Below, one piece after another: positions 25,941-34,886 of a stretch of 41,412 nucleotides of DNA. The notes under the pieces are model-generated. The model was not told where the DNA came from, made no database searches, and worked only from the letters and a program-made list of their open reading frames with translations. Source of the stretch: Deltaproteobacteria bacterium (GTDB taxonomy: Bacteria > Myxococcota_A > Polyangia > HGW-17 > SLPX01). Position 1 is the first letter of the stretch. Each line of letters begins with the position of its first letter. Made by a program: the position numbers and the translations under genes. The stretch covers positions 1 through 41,412 of the forward strand of contig JAGGXR010000158.1 of NCBI GenBank assembly GCA_021162935.1, read 5' to 3'.

Positions 25941-28349
25941 CTACGATGATGCATCCTCGTTTGATGCCTGGTCCTTGCCCGTGCTGCGGGAGCGGCGCCA
26001 CCTGGTGCCCTGAGGCGTGTCTTCGACCACGATACCCCGATGACGCAGGTCTTCGCGGATCCGGTCCGCCGCGGCATAGTCGTGCTCCTCGCGTGCCCGA
26101 TCCCGCCTGGCGATCAACTCCATAATCTCGGGCCCTGCCGGGCATGCGGCCTCGGGAATGAACCCAAGCACCCCGCTTGTCTGGGTCACGGCCTCCAGGA
26201 TCTCGGAGACCTGGGACCTGGCGACCCATCCCTGGGCCACGAGCCGGTTGATCCGCCTGGCGTACTGGAACAAACTCCCCATGGCGGCCGACACGTTCAG
26301 GTCGTCGTCCATGGCGCGCTTGAAGGCCTCCCGCATCTCCGCGGTGCGGGCCGTAACATCTTCGGAGGCCACCTGGCCGTCGGCGCTCGACACGTTATTG
26401 ACGAAATCGTCGAGCCGATGGAGTGATGCCCTGGCGGATTCGAGTCTCTCCCAGGAAAAGTGGAGCGGCTGGCGATACTGGGTAGTCGCCAAAAAGAATC
26501 GAATGTGCCTACCCGTATAGCCCCGATCGAGCAGGTCTGTCAGGTGCAGAGCCGTCTTGCCGCTCCAGGACATCTTGCTGCCCTCATTGAGCACCAGTTC
26601 GGCATGCAGGGCGACGCGTGACGGCGGCTTGCCGGTGAGCGCCTGAATCTGTGCCACCGTGTTCTCGTGGTGCGGAAAAATGAGATCTGTGCCGCTGATG
26701 TGCACATCGAATTCTTCGCCTGCGCCAGCAAGCGCCATGGCCGCACATTGCAGGTGCCACGAGGGACGTGCATTGCCCCATTCGCTCGCCACGTAAAATC
26801 CGACCCGAAGTTCGGCCAACGTGCTGCGCCGCAGCAAGGTAAAGTCGCGTGGGTCGCGTTTCTCGTATCGGTCCAGATCCACCGTCTTGCCCGTGCGGAG
26901 CTTGTCCAGGTCGATACCGGACACGGACCCATACTCGGGAAGCTTGGACACGTCGAAGTACAGGGACCGAAGCTGTTCGTACGCGAAACCAGCCTGGGTC
27001 AGCCGCCTGGCCAGATCGAGCATGTCGCCGAGGTGCTCGGTGGACCGAGGGTAGCTCTTGGCTGGCAAGATACCCAGGACATCTTGGTCCTCGAAGAACT
27101 CCTGAGCCACGCTCTCTGCAAGCCTCGCTGGATCGATGCCCTTCAAGGTGGCCTCGTCGAGCACATTGTCGTCCAGGTCGGTCATGCTCACCACGTGGGT
27201 GACGTCCAGGCCGTAGAAAGTTTCCAGGTACCGACGCAGCGTGTCCGCAAGGACGAGCCGACGATAAAACCCGAGGTGCGGTCTTCGGTGCAGGGTGGGG
27301 CCGCAGGTATAGAGGGTCGCGTGGCCCGGCTGGAGCGGATCGAAAACCTCCTTGCGCCGGGTCAGGGTGTTGAGCAGATCCAGCTTGGTTTCCACCGGCT
27401 CGCACAACTCGGGCTCGGGCACCACGAACAGGTTCGTAGACAGGTACCGCTCCCCTCCGTCGGGCAGGATGACCACCACCACGCCCTGGTCGAGAGTCCG
27501 CACGAGTTGCGTGGCCGCCACCATGGCCGCGCCGGAACTCATCCCGACGAACAGCCCCTCCTTGCGGGCCAACTCACGACTCATGGCGAAGGCCGCCTCG
27601 TCTTCCACGTTGACCTTCTCGTCCAGGATCCGTCCGTCGTAGATGCCCGGCACGTACGCCTCTTTGAGGTTCTTCAGCCCCTGGATCTTGTGCCCGAGAT
27701 AGGGCTCGACCCCGATGATGCGGATGGCTGGATTCAGCTCCTTGAGCCGTTTGGCACAGCCCATCAGTGTCCCGGTGGTGCCCATGGCCGCCACGAAGTG
27801 GGTCACCGACTGCTTGGTCTGGTTCCAGACCTCCAAGGCCGTCCCATAGTAATGGGCCAGGACGTTGTTCGGGTTGTTGTACTGATCGGGAAGGAAAAAT
27901 TCGTCGGGCCGCTCACGGACAAGACCATAGGCCTCTTCGATGGCGCCGTCGGTACCCTTGTCCGCCGCGGTCAGCAGGAATTCGGCGCCAAGCGCCGACA
28001 GAATCTTGCGCCGCTCCAGGCTCGCGCCCTCGGACATGGCCAGTAGGATCCGATAGCCCTTGATCGCCGCCACCAGGGCGAGCCCGATTCCGGTGTTGCC
28101 CGAAGTCGCCTCCAGAATCGTCTTGTCCGCAGTCAGCTCGCCCGACTGTTCGGCCGCCTCGATCATGCGCAGGGCGATGCGATCCTTGATAGAACCGCCC
28201 GGATTGGCAGCCTCCAACTTGGCGAAAAGCCGAACCTTGGGATTCGGATTGACCTTCGTGATGGGCACCAGCGGCGTGTCGCCCACCAGCCCCAACACGC
28301 CCGGCGCAGCCAGAGCGTCTCCATCGATTCTGTCAGGTCCTTGGGACAC
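25941..28349 (-). CDS. Cysteine synthase / cysteinyl-tRNA synthetase fusion
   Basis: An 802-residue fusion. Residues about 15-315 are O-acetylserine sulfhydrylase-like: Lys55 in NPGGSIKDR (PLP lysine), SGNTG (83-87), GTTGTL and the conserved SSGAAM. From about 325 it is a class I CysRS: CGPT (zinc Cys349), then HLGF (358-361) where HIGH is usual, WHLQC (Cys535), FPHHEN (His560/His561, Glu562), and KMSWS (592-596) where KMSKS is usual. The C-terminus ends DTPQGTRWRR, as in CysRS. Linking cysteine synthesis to charging would channel cysteine to tRNA. The altered HIGH and KMSKS motifs leave aminoacylation uncertain; a CysRS-derived ligase is the alternative. The start is GTG 28349 with GAGGT just upstream. 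It is last in a probable operon after the SsnA-like gene (59-base gap). Confidence 0.9.
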   Translation of the reverse strand: MSQGPDRIDGDALAAPGVLGLVGDTPLVPITKVNPNPKVRLFAKLEAANPGGSIKDRIALRMIEAAEQSGELTADKTILEATSGNTGIGLALVAAIKGYRILLAMSEGASLERRKILSALGAEFLLTAADKGTDGAIEEAYGLVRERPDEFFLPDQYNNPNNVLAHYYGTALEVWNQTKQSVTHFVAAMGTTGTLMGCAKRLKELNPAIRIIGVEPYLGHKIQGLKNLKEAYVPGIYDGRILDEKVNVEDEAAFAMSRELARKEGLFVGMSSGAAMVAATQLVRTLDQGVVVVILPDGGERYLSTNLFVVPEPELCEPVETKLDLLNTLTRRKEVFDPLQPGHATLYTCGPTLHRRPHLGFYRRLVLADTLRRYLETFYGLDVTHVVSMTDLDDNVLDEATLKGIDPARLAESVAQEFFEDQDVLGILPAKSYPRSTEHLGDMLDLARRLTQAGFAYEQLRSLYFDVSKLPEYGSVSGIDLDKLRTGKTVDLDRYEKRDPRDFTLLRRSTLAELRVGFYVASEWGNARPSWHLQCAAMALAGAGEEFDVHISGTDLIFPHHENTVAQIQALTGKPPSRVALHAELVLNEGSKMSWSGKTALHLTDLLDRGYTGRHIRFFLATTQYRQPLHFSWERLESARASLHRLDDFVNNVSSADGQVASEDVTARTAEMREAFKRAMDDDLNVSAAMGSLFQYARRINRLVAQGWVARSQVSEILEAVTQTSGVLGFIPEAACPAGPEIMELIARRDRAREEHDYAAADRIREDLRHRGIVVEDTPQGTRWRRSRSTGKDQASNEDASS

Positions 28350-28408
28350 GGTACCTCATTCCTGCTCGCCGTAGACGTTGCTATCCAACATCGACTTCCC
28401 GCCGGCTG

Positions 28409-29743
28409 TCAACCATGACCCTGGCCGGCCATCTCCTGCATGGCCGTCCAAAGGCCAGCCGCCGCTTTCCTGGCCCGAGCGAGCACCTCCTGTTCGTCGA
28501 GTACCAAAATCGTGCGATCCTGCATCAAGAATCGACCGGCCACCATGACCGACTCCACGGTCTCGGGGCCGAGGCCCCCGAAGATCACATGACCGGCCAG
28601 GTTCTCCGCTGTCAGCGGAGTCGGCGGGTCGTACGCAAACAGCGTCAAATCCGCTGCTGCTCCAGGTTCCAGACTGCCGAATCCGCTGCCGAAGCACTGG
28701 TTCAAGATCGCATGTCCGCCCCCAAGCATGCGAACCGCCCCATCGAAGGGCGGCGGCTCGGCCTCCTCGCGGGACCGGAAAAAGGCCGAACGCACCTCGG
28801 TGATCACGTCCCCATCGATCCCGTCCGTTCCTAGGGCCAGCCGCACACCGCGCGTCATCACCTTACCCAGAGGCGTCTTGCCCACCGCGTTGTTCATGTT
28901 GGAGCGAGGATTGTGAAGCAGCATGGCCTGCGACTTGGCGACCCGGTCGATCTCGTCGTCGCTCAAATGCACGCCGTGAGCCAACAGGGCGCGTTCATCG
29001 AGCAGGCCGAATCGCTCCAACCTGGAAATGGGGTCTTGGCCCCAACGCTGCTGGGACAGGGTCCGATCCGCCTCGTCCTCCAGGACGTGGATGTGGATGC
29101 CCGTTCCGGTCTGCCCCACCGCATCCGCGATCGCCTGGAAGGTTCCATCGGACAGGGTGAAGCTCGCGTGGGCCCCGATGGCAGCCGCGAGCATCTCGTT
29201 GCCGGCGACCTGGCGCGCAAACCGGAGGTTTTCCTCCACGCCTTGACGGCCGTGATCCTCACCCCATCGATCCGAAGCCTCGTAGCACAGGACCCCGCGC
29301 AAGCCGGTCTGCTCGAACGCCGAGGCCACCCGATCGAGACTCCCATAAATGAACCAAGGCGAGGCATGATGGTCCACCACGGCGCCCGCCCCGCAGCGCA
29401 GCGCCCCAATGAGTCCCACCAGACCCGATAGCTCCACGGACTCGGGACCCAGCGTCCGGTCGAGGACCCACCAGACCCGTTCCAAAATCTCGATGAAGGT
29501 ACGCGGCGGCTCGGCGGGCCCAGGCATGCCGCGGGCGAGCGCCGAATAGAGATGGTGGTGGGCCACCACCAGGGCCGGCGTGACCACGCGACCGGGCAGG
29601 GCCAAAACCTCGTCGCCCGGCTTTGGGGTCACCGTCGGTCCCTTCTCGACGATGCGGCCGTCCTCGATCCGAATGGCGCCCCTTTCCACCGTCACGGGAT
29701 CGAACGTAGCCAAAGTCACCTCTGTCAGACAGATTGCCGTCAT
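28409..29743 (-). CDS. ssnA: SsnA-like amidohydrolase
   Basis: A 444-residue metal-dependent amidohydrolase. It has AHHH (metal His62-64 region), HIHVLED (His near 216), LAHGVHL and GTDGIDGD (catalytic Asp), in the order typical of the SsnA/atrazine-chlorohydrolase group. SsnA proteins sit in purine-catabolism or selenium-dependent hydroxylase clusters; their substrate is unsettled. GGAGGTT precedes ATG 29743; longer starts lack a site. It lies between the dihydropyrimidinase-like gene and the CysK-CysRS fusion on the same strand. Hydrolysis of a nitrogen-ring compound is the inferred activity. Confidence 0.85.
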   Translation of the reverse strand: MTAICLTEVTLATFDPVTVERGAIRIEDGRIVEKGPTVTPKPGDEVLALPGRVVTPALVVAHHHLYSALARGMPGPAEPPRTFIEILERVWWVLDRTLGPESVELSGLVGLIGALRCGAGAVVDHHASPWFIYGSLDRVASAFEQTGLRGVLCYEASDRWGEDHGRQGVEENLRFARQVAGNEMLAAAIGAHASFTLSDGTFQAIADAVGQTGTGIHIHVLEDEADRTLSQQRWGQDPISRLERFGLLDERALLAHGVHLSDDEIDRVAKSQAMLLHNPRSNMNNAVGKTPLGKVMTRGVRLALGTDGIDGDVITEVRSAFFRSREEAEPPPFDGAVRMLGGGHAILNQCFGSGFGSLEPGAAADLTLFAYDPPTPLTAENLAGHVIFGGLGPETVESVMVAGRFLMQDRTILVLDEQEVLARARKAAAGLWTAMQEMAGQGHG

Positions 29744-29884
29744 GGACAAACCTCCAAAAAACTCGACACAAACAGGTGCCTCACTATGGACCGGTTGCTC
29801 GGGTCCGCGCAACCCTCAGTATCGATCTGGTATTCGAATGCACGAAACCCTCGCGGCGCATGGAATGGCGGGACCTGAAACCGA

Positions 29885-31387
29885 TCACCGACCTGACGGG
29901 CTGCCGACAGCTCCCCTGGGCACGTATCGACCCCGGCCGGCGGACCCCACGAACGCATGCTGCTCGACCACCACATCACCACGGCTCAGAACCATGTCGA
30001 TGGCCCCGTTGACGGTCATGCCCTCGTAGGGGCTGTAGTCCACGTTCATGTGCAACGCGTCCGCATCGAAACTCGTCACACCATCTGGATCCAGGATCAC
30101 CAGGTCGGCATCCGCCCCCACGGTGATGGCGCCCTTTCGAGGGGCCAGCCCGAAGAGTGCGGCAGGGCGCCCGGCCGTCATGGCCGCAAGTTCCACCAAA
30201 TCGAACCGGCCCGCCAGCACGCCGCCCGCATAAAGAAGGAGCAGCCTGGTTTCGATCCCGGGCAGGCCACCCGGCACTTTGGTAAAATCGAATCTGCCAT
30301 GATCGACGAGCCCACGGTCCTTGTGGCCCACGATGTTGAAGGGGCAGTGATCCGTGCCCACCACGTCCAGGGTTCCATCGGAAAGCCCGGCCCACAGGGC
30401 CGTCATGTGGGTCACGTCCCGCAGGGGCGGCGAACAGATAAAGGACGCACCCTGCAAACCGGAATCAGCCAGCTTGCGCTGTTCCAGCCAGAGATAATGG
30501 GGGCAGGTCTCGCCGAACACGCGCACCCCGCGTGCCTTGGCATCGCGGATCTTGTCCACGACCTGCGCGCAACTCACATGCACAATGAGCAAAGAGCCGC
30601 CCGTCTTCTGGGCCAGGGCGATCGCCCGCCCCACTGCCCGCGACTCACCCACCGAGGGCCGACAGAGCGCATGATCGATGGGCTCGGTGGCCTTGGCGCG
30701 CTTGGTGCGCCGAATGAGATCTTCGATGAGCGGGCCGTCCTCGGCATGGATGTTCACGAGCGCCCCCAACTCAGACGCACGCGCCAGGACCTGACCAATT
30801 TCGTCATCCTGGAGCATCATCCGCCCGGGGTAGGCCATGAACACCTTGAAGCTCGTCACCCCGCGTGCCACCATGTCGGCCATCTCGTCGAGCACCTCAT
30901 GGGAAAGATGCTTGATGGTCATGTGGAAACCGTAGTCGGCCACCGCCTTGCCACGAGCCTTCTCCTGCCATCGGGCCAGGCCCCTACCCAGGCTCGTAGC
31001 CTTGGGCTCATCATCACAGTCCTTGCCGCTTGCCGCCTCGAACTCGGCCTGCTCGGCATAGTCCACGATCGTGGTGGTTCCACCGAGCAGAGCCGCCCGC
31101 GTGCCCGTAAAAAAATCATCCGTGGACGCGAAGTCTTCGAAGGGCATATCGAGATGGGTGTGGGCGTCGATGGCACCCGGAAGCACGATGCGATCCGTCG
31201 CATCGATGACCCGATCCAGGCCCTGCTGCGTTCCCGACGACTCCTCGTCAGACTCGAAGCCGCCCTCGGTCGAAGACGCAAGGAGATCGTCGCCCATGGC
31301 CGCAATGCGACCATCTTCCACCAACAGATCGGCGATAACCACCGCCTCGGGGGTCACCACCCTACCATGACGAATGAGCAGTTTCAT
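29885..31387 (-). CDS. Dihydropyrimidinase / hydantoinase-like hydrolase
   Basis: A 500-residue cyclic amidohydrolase. Metal ligands are visible: HTHLDMP (His76, His78), the carboxylated Lys181 in SFKVFMAYPG, NIHAED, VHVS and GTDHCPF. This set is characteristic of hydantoinase/dihydropyrimidinase. An unusual acidic insertion (about residues 36-58, STEGGFESDEESSGTQQGL) lies in the N-terminal strand domain. A hydrolase of hydantoins, dihydropyrimidines or related rings is predicted. No clear ribosome binding site precedes ATG 31387. It is the first gene of the minus-strand set with ssnA, 141 bases apart. Confidence 0.9.
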   Translation of the reverse strand: MKLLIRHGRVVTPEAVVIADLLVEDGRIAAMGDDLLASSTEGGFESDEESSGTQQGLDRVIDATDRIVLPGAIDAHTHLDMPFEDFASTDDFFTGTRAALLGGTTTIVDYAEQAEFEAASGKDCDDEPKATSLGRGLARWQEKARGKAVADYGFHMTIKHLSHEVLDEMADMVARGVTSFKVFMAYPGRMMLQDDEIGQVLARASELGALVNIHAEDGPLIEDLIRRTKRAKATEPIDHALCRPSVGESRAVGRAIALAQKTGGSLLIVHVSCAQVVDKIRDAKARGVRVFGETCPHYLWLEQRKLADSGLQGASFICSPPLRDVTHMTALWAGLSDGTLDVVGTDHCPFNIVGHKDRGLVDHGRFDFTKVPGGLPGIETRLLLLYAGGVLAGRFDLVELAAMTAGRPAALFGLAPRKGAITVGADADLVILDPDGVTSFDADALHMNVDYSPYEGMTVNGAIDMVLSRGDVVVEQHAFVGSAGRGRYVPRGAVGSPSGR

Positions 31388-31600
31388 AGCAGTGGTTATA
31401 CAACTTTTTCTGCTTGGGGAAAGGCGGAACGAAACTGGCCGATCAAAAAAGGAAAACCATCGAAAAACAGAGTCGACGCGAACCTGATGGCTCCAATGGA
31501 CGTCGGCCTGGAGCCGACCACGATCGACTCCAGACCGAATGGAATCCTTGGCTGATTTGGTCGGCTGATCAACGTGGAAGTGTCATCTGGATGAACGTCC

Positions 31601-32662
31601 TTATCGCCGCTCCATCCTTTCCCGTGCACTCCAACCAGCCTGACGCGTCTCTGCCTGCTTGGCCTTCGCCTCGGCACGCTCCTTCTTCATCTCGGCCTTG
31701 TGTTTTGAGATCGTGGTGTAGTGGTGGTGCGTGCCCGTATGGCGGCGCTGCGGCCCTTCGGCCCATTGCCGCTCGTGATGATCCTGGACCCGGTGATGCT
31801 CGTGAGAACCCTCGGTGTGATGATGATGTCCATCGGCCCGATGCGGCTGATGCTCGCCGGTCCGATGATGATGATGCCCTTCGGCCCGATGCGGCTGATG
31901 CTCGCCGGTCCGATGAGTCTCCTCGGTTCCACGCGGCTCGTCGGCCTCACGCCCACCTTCGCCGCGCACCTGGGGGCTCTCGACCCCGTCGAGTTGATAG
32001 AAGGCCCTAAGCAGATCGTCGCGCATGTTTCGAACCCGGCCCTGCACCGCTGCACTCTCGGCGCCTGACATATGGCGGTACATGCGAACGGCCCGATCAC
32101 CGTGACCGCCCCGGATCTTGTTGTCCCCATTGAGGACCACGTAGCGGTCTCGACCCCTGCCGCCTGTGAGCTGATTCTGAGAACCGACGCTCACAAACTC
32201 GTCTCTGCCCGAATTACCTTCCAATCGATTCTGGGAACCGAGTTCCATGAACGTATCGTTGCCGCTGCCGCCCAGCAGATGGTTGTGGGAACCAAAGTCG
32301 ACCATCAGGTCGTTGCCCTTGCCGCCGTCCAGCCGGACATGGGAACCGAAGTTGAGGATCTGATCCTGCCCGTCCTCGCCCTTGATGGTCATCTGTGGCA
32401 CGCCAGGCCCGACGGCGATGGTGTCGTTGCCGCCACCTGCATGGAGCACCATGTTCTTGGCCTGCTGGCGGGTGAAGATCTTCTGCTCGCCGTTGACCTG
32501 AACACTGACGCGGCCGTCCCGCATGGACGAAACGATGATCTTGTCCGACGCTGATGAGGCGTACAGGTGCAACTTACCCTGCTTGTCCTTCATCACCTGC
32601 ATCTGTGACTCAGGCTGATTCGCTGTCTGCCGCCCGGTGGACTGTACTCCATTGGTTCTCAT
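31601..32662 (-). CDS. RTX-repeat protein with histidine-rich tail
   Basis: A 353-residue protein, read from ATG 32662 (GAGGAG seven bases upstream). Residues about 70-190 contain RTX-type calcium-binding repeats: GGGNDTI, GGKGNDLM, GGSGNDTF, GNSGRDEF and GGRGRDRY, with spacer elements GSHVRLD, GSHNHLL, GSQNRLE and GSQNQLT. The C-terminal third is very His-rich, with two near-identical 16-residue units (HRTGEHQPHRAEGHHH). No signal peptide is seen, so export would use a C-terminal type I signal or it stays inside. Ca binding is expected from the RTX part, and Zn/Ni/Cu binding from the His tail. The frame is open to 33598, but that region is antisense to the POT gene. Confidence 0.8.
   Translation of the reverse strand: MRTNGVQSTGRQTANQPESQMQVMKDKQGKLHLYASSASDKIIVSSMRDGRVSVQVNGEQKIFTRQQAKNMVLHAGGGNDTIAVGPGVPQMTIKGEDGQDQILNFGSHVRLDGGKGNDLMVDFGSHNHLLGGSGNDTFMELGSQNRLEGNSGRDEFVSVGSQNQLTGGRGRDRYVVLNGDNKIRGGHGDRAVRMYRHMSGAESAAVQGRVRNMRDDLLRAFYQLDGVESPQVRGEGGREADEPRGTEETHRTGEHQPHRAEGHHHHRTGEHQPHRADGHHHHTEGSHEHHRVQDHHERQWAEGPQRRHTGTHHHYTTISKHKAEMKKERAEAKAKQAETRQAGWSARERMERR
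31833..31917 (-). repeat. 48-base tandem repeat inside the His-rich tail
   Basis: Two copies starting at 31833 and 31881, identical over about 36 bases, encode the 16-residue unit GEHQPHRxxGHHHHRT. The exact 48-base period keeps the frame. Recent slippage duplication is likely. Confidence 0.75.
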
Positions 32663-32691
32663 GATGGACTCCTCTTTTCTGGATATTGCCT

Positions 32692-32705
32692 CGATACTCG
32701 TATCG
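32692..32705. promoter_or_regulatory. Palindrome CGATAC-TC-GTATCG before the RTX gene
   Basis: Perfect 6-base arms, 30 bases upstream of the RTX start. It could be an operator or a leader hairpin near the ribosome binding site. Confidence 0.4.
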
Positions 32706-32771
32706 CTCTGATTCGTTGTTTGGTCCTCGGTTCCATGCTCGACGACGCATCGTCTGCCGTGCTGTGCACCA

Positions 32772-32788
32772 GTTCTCGACTCGAGAAC
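32772..32788. promoter_or_regulatory. Palindrome GTTCTCGA-C-TCGAGAAC
   Basis: Perfect 8-base arms around a single base, between the divergent RTX and POT genes. Its core (TCTCGA/TCGAGA) is shared with the palindrome at 8506-8519. A dimeric repressor or activator site is the natural reading. Confidence 0.5.
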
Positions 32789-32844
32789 AAAAACGTTGCG
32801 TGTCGACACCCATTTTCCTGCCATCTGGCGACCGTCGGCTGCAT

Positions 32845-32874
32845 TTGACTCCAAGGCCGGCCTCGTACTAGACT
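32845..32874 (+). promoter_or_regulatory. Candidate sigma-70 promoter for the POT transporter gene
   Basis: TTGACT (32845-32850), 18 bases, TAGACT (32869-32874). Transcription would start about 90 bases before the ATG. Confidence 0.45.
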
Positions 32875-32971
32875 CCTGGCATCGAATCGTCATCCGTATC
32901 CCGTTGCCCACGAGCCGGGTGCCCGGCGCCATGGCGAACGAACAGCGAACCACAGAGCACCCAGGAGCCCC

Positions 32972-34858
32972 ATGCCCGAAGCGCAAGCGAGTTGGAGATT
33001 CCCCAGACCCTTCTGGATGGCGAACGTGGCCGAGTTGTTCGAACGGAGCGCGTACTACGGTGTGTTCATCGGCCTGGCGGTCTACCTGACGCGCAGCTAT
33101 CACTTCAGCGACGTGGGAGCTGGCTGGCTCGGCGCCTACTTTTCTTCGTTTATCTATTTGGTACCCACCGTGGCCGGAGCCTGGGCCGACCGAATGGGGT
33201 TTCGTGCCGCCCTGATCATGGCTTTCGGCCTCCTGGCAACGGGTTACTTCCTCTTGGGTCTGTTCGGGATTCCCGACATCCACCAGGCCGTGGGGATCGG
33301 CACGAGCCAAATGGCCGCGATCGCAGCTCTGACCTTCGTCATGCTCGGGGGCGCCTTCGTCAAACCGATCATTGCCGGATCCGTGGCCCGCTACTCGGAC
33401 CCACAGAACCGCGCCCGCGCCTTTTCGATCTACTATCAGGTCATCAACATCGGCGCGTTCCTGGGCAAGTCCTTCGCTCACCCGCTCCGGGTGCATCTGG
33501 GACTCGAATACATCAGTTTCTACTCGTCTATCATGGCCCTGTTCGGCATGGCCGTCGTGATCCTGTTCTATCGCGGCAACCAAACCGACGGCAAGCACAA
33601 GTCAGTGCGCCAGATCCTCGCCGACTTCGGCCAGGTCCTGCGCAACACGCGATTCATGATGCTCATCCTCGTGGTGGCCGGCTTCTGGGTCATCCAGGGG
33701 CAGTTGTACGCCTCCATGCCGAAATACGTGCTCCGCACGGTCGGCAACCACGCCAACCCCGAATGGCTCGCCAACATCAACCCGGCCATCGTGGTGATCT
33801 TCGTGGTGCCCATCACCCACCTCGTCCGGCGGCTCAGGCCCGTGACCTCCATCGGGATCGCGCTGCTCATCATCCCCTTGTCGGCATTGACCATGTCCTT
33901 GAGCCCGGTCCTGCGCCACTTCACCGGATCGAGCCTCAATCTAGCGGGCATCGCCTTCCACCCGGTCACGATCATGCTCATCCTCGGCATCGCACTTCAG
34001 GGAATCGCCGAGTGTTTCCTGTCGCCCAAGTACTTGGAGTTTGCATCCAAGCAGGCGCCGCCAGGCCAAGAAGGCCTCTACATGGGGTACAGCCACCTGC
34101 ACACCTTCATCGCCTGGCTCCTCGGGTTCGCCGCCTCGGGCTATCTGCTCAAAGCCTACTGTCCCAACCCGCAGACCCTCACCGAGACGCAACGCCAGGC
34201 CTACAATGCGGCCATCGCATCGGGTGGAAAGCTGCCAGCCACCTATGCCCATGCCCATTACATCTGGTACATCTACGCCTCGGTGGGCGTGGCCTCGTTC
34301 CTCGGCCTCCTCCTGTTCCGTTACGTCACGGACCGCATCGACGCACGAAAGGCGACCGGTCCCAAGGCCGGGCCATCCGAACCCGACGGGCAAAGCAAAG
34401 TCGCGCCCCAAGACGGAACGAAACCTCAGGACCGCCACGGCCCGAACGGGCAGGACGATCGAGCAAAAGCGGCCCATGCAGGCCACGGCGACGACGCCGG
34501 ATCGGGGACCGAACCCATCTTCATCGATCCGCATGGATCGAACCCGGTTCTCCTCCACGCCGTGGTCATGGCCAAAATCCTGGTGTTTCTGGTGTTCCTC
34601 ACCGCACTCAAAGGCAATGCCCTGGACCTGGTCACCCCCTACAGCGTCCCGTTCTACGTCATGATCTATCTCGTGATCGGCATCGCCGCCGACGCCCTGG
34701 GCATCGTCCTGGCCAAGGCCGACCATCTCGCTCAGGCGCGCCGACTCTACCAGATATTCGGTCTGGCCACGTTCCCCCTAGGTCTCTTCTTGATTCTCAG
34801 CTCCAGACTCCTGGCCGAGGAACTCGAAGCCGAAGAACCAATGGCCGAAACGCCGTAA
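32972..34858 (+). CDS. POT/PTR2-family oligopeptide transporter
   Basis: A 628-residue proton-coupled oligopeptide transporter of the major facilitator superfamily. The POT signature ExxER is present: E21, E24, R25 in AELFERSAYYG. About a dozen hydrophobic helices follow, with GGAFVKPIIAGSVARY and FSIYYQVINIGAFLG typical of the family. A charged, Gly/Pro-rich insert (about 450-520) lies before the last helices, which is longer than usual. AGGAG lies a few bases before ATG 32972. A deoxynucleoside kinase gene follows after 28 bases, so the two may be co-transcribed. Likely imports di- or tripeptides. Confidence 0.9.
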   Translation: MPEAQASWRFPRPFWMANVAELFERSAYYGVFIGLAVYLTRSYHFSDVGAGWLGAYFSSFIYLVPTVAGAWADRMGFRAALIMAFGLLATGYFLLGLFGIPDIHQAVGIGTSQMAAIAALTFVMLGGAFVKPIIAGSVARYSDPQNRARAFSIYYQVINIGAFLGKSFAHPLRVHLGLEYISFYSSIMALFGMAVVILFYRGNQTDGKHKSVRQILADFGQVLRNTRFMMLILVVAGFWVIQGQLYASMPKYVLRTVGNHANPEWLANINPAIVVIFVVPITHLVRRLRPVTSIGIALLIIPLSALTMSLSPVLRHFTGSSLNLAGIAFHPVTIMLILGIALQGIAECFLSPKYLEFASKQAPPGQEGLYMGYSHLHTFIAWLLGFAASGYLLKAYCPNPQTLTETQRQAYNAAIASGGKLPATYAHAHYIWYIYASVGVASFLGLLLFRYVTDRIDARKATGPKAGPSEPDGQSKVAPQDGTKPQDRHGPNGQDDRAKAAHAGHGDDAGSGTEPIFIDPHGSNPVLLHAVVMAKILVFLVFLTALKGNALDLVTPYSVPFYVMIYLVIGIAADALGIVLAKADHLAQARRLYQIFGLATFPLGLFLILSSRLLAEELEAEEPMAETP

Positions 34859-34886
34859 TCAGGGCCAAACCCATGGAGCAACAGCC

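Larger units (their letters stand above)
32663..32971. other. Divergent intergenic region (309 bases) between RTX and POT genes
   Basis: Contains two palindromes (32692-32705 and 32772-32788) and a promoter candidate for the POT gene (32845-32874). No gene could be supported here. Confidence 0.5.

Noticed and set aside
31408-31452. Promoter elements before the dihydropyrimidinase-like gene
   Set aside because: TATAAC is present close to the ATG, but the -35 region is poor and spacing to the start is too short to call.
32663-33598. N-terminal extension of the RTX frame to 33598
   Set aside because: It is antisense to the POT transporter, and ATG 32662 has a clear ribosome binding site.
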